Assembly: GCA_002726925.1 (NCBI GenBank)
Contig: PBTJ01000016.1
Coordinates: 11,232-17,650, forward strand
DNA: 6,419 bases
Source of the DNA: Gammaproteobacteria bacterium
GTDB lineage: Bacteria; Pseudomonadota; Gammaproteobacteria; Pseudomonadales; Azotimanducaceae
Direction of reading: 5' to 3'
A program made the position numbers and the translations under genes. Below the pieces are notes generated by a model. That model made no database searches. It was not told where the DNA came from and was given only the letters and a program-made list of their open reading frames with translations. Positions 4,705 through 6,419 of the stretch are shown in pieces. Each line of letters opens with the position of its first letter. Position 1 is the first letter of the stretch.

Positions 4705-4740
4705 GCCGGCTGCCGCTAAAGCCGGCATAACGCCGGCTGC
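4705..4740 (-). repeat. Three-part GC hairpin element between receptor and AhpD-like gene
   Basis: On the minus strand the order is GCAGCCGGC (4740-4732), GCCGGCT (4726-4720), GCAGCCGGC (4713-4705). The middle unit is complementary to seven bases of either outer unit. It can pair with the first (loop of five, GTTAT) or the third (loop of eight), but not both. The first hairpin is followed by TTTA only, so as a terminator of the receptor transcript it is weak. The third unit ends six bases before the AhpD-like ribosome site, so the second hairpin could affect translation. Regulation is inferred from geometry alone. Confidence 0.5.
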
Positions 4741-4761
4741 AGCGGGAACTCATTTGCAGGG

Positions 4762-6419
4762 TTAAAAATCCCGACGCACTTCAAAGCGCACCTGGCGTCC
4801 TCTGTCGAACATGCCCTCAAAGGATTGGAATGCGGTGCCATAGACTCCGGTAACCAAATACTCCTCGTCGGTGAGATTTGTCGCACTAAGGATGACTGTC
4901 CATGACTCGTCAGCACTCAACCAACGAGCACTGGCATCGATCAAATCCGTTGACTCGGTCTCCAGTAGTGGTGTGTTGTAGGCATCGTTAAATGTCTCAG
5001 AGCGATAACTCCAGTCACCACGCAGCACCATCGTGCCATTTGCACCTAGGGTCATTTCTCGTGAAACCCCCAGACTAACCGTCGTTTCCGGAACACGCTC
5101 AAAATCGTTGCTGAGCCCAATGAGCGTATTACCTGTGTCGATCTCATCATAACTGGCATCGAGGAGGGACACGCTTGACTCGACCAACCAGCCGTTGCCA
5201 GGTGATGCCAGCAGTTCAAGCTCAATCCCTTCAATCGATGCCTTACCGATGTTTTGCGTTACCGGCGCCACGCTGTTGAATACTTGCACCTGCAGATCTT
5301 CGTAGTCGGTTGAGAACAACGCACCGTTGAGCCGCAACCTACCGCCCGCGAACGTCCCCTTAAACCCAAGCTCTAACACCTCCACAAATTCCGGGTCATA
5401 GGTGGGGATAAGATCGATGTCTGCCGTACCAACTGGCGCAGTAAAGGGCGCTACGATTGGAGGAAATACCCTCTGAGTGAATCCTCCGGACTTGAAGCCT
5501 TCAGAGTAGCTCAGATATACCATCAGATCATCGCTTAAGTCGTAAGACAGATTAGCCATGGGTGTAAATTCCGAGATATCGATGTCTTTTTCAAGCAACG
5601 GTAAAATTCGGCTTCCAGCCTGCAAAAATGGAGCATCTAGTGCAGCTAATGGGTTATCCGGCGGAACCAGATCGCTAAATCCCGCGTAGTAGTTTTGATA
5701 AATAATTTGGTCTGGCGTAAAGGACTTCTGCTCGTCGGTATAGCGGCCACCGAGCGTCAGATGCAAAGCGTCACTCAGGTCATAAGTGCCCTGGGCAAAA
5801 ACCGCCCATGCTTCGTTATCAAAGGAACCCCCCGACCGAAAGTTCGATACCGTAAAGTCGAGCGTGTTGACGTTGTCGCCATCCTCATTGAAATAATATG
5901 CGCCAAGAATCCAGTTCAAGTTATCCCGGCTTCCCAATAGCTGAAGTTCTTGAGAGAACTGGTCTTGCTCGAGATCGTCATGGAATTGAGAAATGCGATG
6001 CGGTGAATGATCACCGTCTCGAGCAAACTCAGACTCCAAGCTGCGCATGGCAGTAATCGACTTCAACTCTAACGTGTCAGAAATGTCATAAGTCAATGTC
6101 GCTGAAAGTCCCAACAAGTCGGTTTCAGACAACGCAGGAGCAGTGCCTTCGTTTTGACCATCGGCGCCGATGTAACGACTGTCATAACAATTGGCGGACG
6201 CCGGATTAGACGTAACGCCCTGTCCAGCCGCATTGGTTGCAGCACAAGGTTGACCCGGCCCTAAAGCCGCTGTCGTCACGTTGTGGACAAATGCCATGGG
6301 AGGCGGTGGAGCAAGTACTAAGCCCTGTAGCTGGCTCAAATCGGTGAAATCAATTCCCAATAGCTGCATGGCTGGACCATTTTCTCGATCGCGGGTCACG
6401 TCAATGCTGAATTGACCGG
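4762..6419 (-). CDS. TonB-dependent outer membrane receptor, C-terminal part (5' end off window)
   Basis: Partial gene; the frame stays open to the right edge, so the signal peptide, TonB box and most of the plug are missing. The visible 551 residues (numbered here from the GTG at 6399, with six more codons upstream) are mainly the 22-strand barrel that imports a ligand using TonB energy. Evidence includes repeated strand-turn patterns (LTYDISDTLELKSITAMRS, GTYDLSDALHLTLGGRYTDEQ), the typical YSEGFKSGGF (298-307), NIGKASIEGIELELLA, TNLTDEEYLVTG, and a final Phe in VRFEVRRDF, the signal for BAM-mediated barrel insertion. Cys52 and Cys71 in an extracellular-loop-like segment may form a disulfide. 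The style is that of large receptor families in marine and sphingomonad bacteria that import complex organic ligands; the substrate cannot be inferred. The GTG at 6399 is not the true start, since GQFSID upstream continues the domain. The AhpD-like gene follows. Confidence 0.95.
   Translation of the reverse strand, partial: GQFSIDVTRDRENGPAMQLLGIDFTDLSQLQGLVLAPPPPMAFVHNVTTAALGPGQPCAATNAAGQGVTSNPASANCYDSRYIGADGQNEGTAPALSETDLLGLSATLTYDISDTLELKSITAMRSLESEFARDGDHSPHRISQFHDDLEQDQFSQELQLLGSRDNLNWILGAYYFNEDGDNVNTLDFTVSNFRSGGSFDNEAWAVFAQGTYDLSDALHLTLGGRYTDEQKSFTPDQIIYQNYYAGFSDLVPPDNPLAALDAPFLQAGSRILPLLEKDIDISEFTPMANLSYDLSDDLMVYLSYSEGFKSGGFTQRVFPPIVAPFTAPVGTADIDLIPTYDPEFVEVLELGFKGTFAGGRLRLNGALFSTDYEDLQVQVFNSVAPVTQNIGKASIEGIELELLASPGNGWLVESSVSLLDASYDEIDTGNTLIGLSNDFERVPETTVSLGVSREMTLGANGTMVLRGDWSYRSETFNDAYNTPLLETESTDLIDASARWLSADESWTVILSATNLTDEEYLVTGVYGTAFQSFEGMFDRGRQVRFEVRRDF

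Noticed and set aside
4690..4728. Upstream ATG for the AhpD-like gene
   Set aside because: It lies inside the three-part hairpin element and adds 13 residues foreign to the family. GGAG supports the start at 4689.

Overview
The window (about 6.4 kb) looks like chromosomal DNA from a Gram-negative bacterium. Two genes require an outer membrane: a TonB-dependent receptor ending in phenylalanine and a probable lipoprotein. The protein set (TonB receptor, cupin, AhpD/carboxymuconolactone-decarboxylase-fold protein, glutathione S-transferase, aldo/keto reductase) suits a marine gammaproteobacterium such as the OM60/Halieaceae group, or a sphingomonad-like organism. This placement is an impression from protein style, not a tested result. 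No tRNA, rRNA, CRISPR array, transposase or integrase was seen.

Layout. Plus strand: an aldo/keto reductase (64-1065), a small lipoprotein resembling DUF2255 (1297-1740), a 343-base region with repeats and a -10-like box, a glutathione S-transferase (2084-2689) whose only plausible start is an ATA codon, a repeat-bearing spacer, a four-helix membrane protein of unknown function (2967-3362), another spacer, and a cupin protein (3579-4100). Minus strand: the C-terminal 551 residues of a TonB-dependent receptor (4762 to the right edge), then an AhpD-like protein (4114-4689). The cupin and the AhpD-like gene converge with 13 bases between their stop codons.

The genes read as accessory metabolism: substrate import across the outer membrane (TonB receptor), small redox or hydroperoxide-type chemistry (AhpD-like, GST, aldo/keto reductase) and a cupin of unknown substrate. 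The receptor and AhpD-like gene share a strand with 72 bases between them and may be co-transcribed. That spacer holds a three-part GC-rich element that can form either of two exclusive hairpins.

The least ordinary part is about 1741-3578. Around the GST and membrane-protein genes there are diverged duplicate segments that the main genes do not explain. The best pair (1774-1827 and 2851-2904, 44 of 54 bases identical by hand count) contains a tiny ORF in both copies whose differences are largely synonymous or conservative (both read FVLELV). A second pair (about 1882-1932 and 3413-3460) encodes alignable hydrophobic peptides ending at the same stop codon. A third pair shares the 12-mer ATTAACGGCCAT. 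These may be remnants of a duplicated small-peptide locus, a decayed mobile element or a repeat family. All alignments were made by eye.
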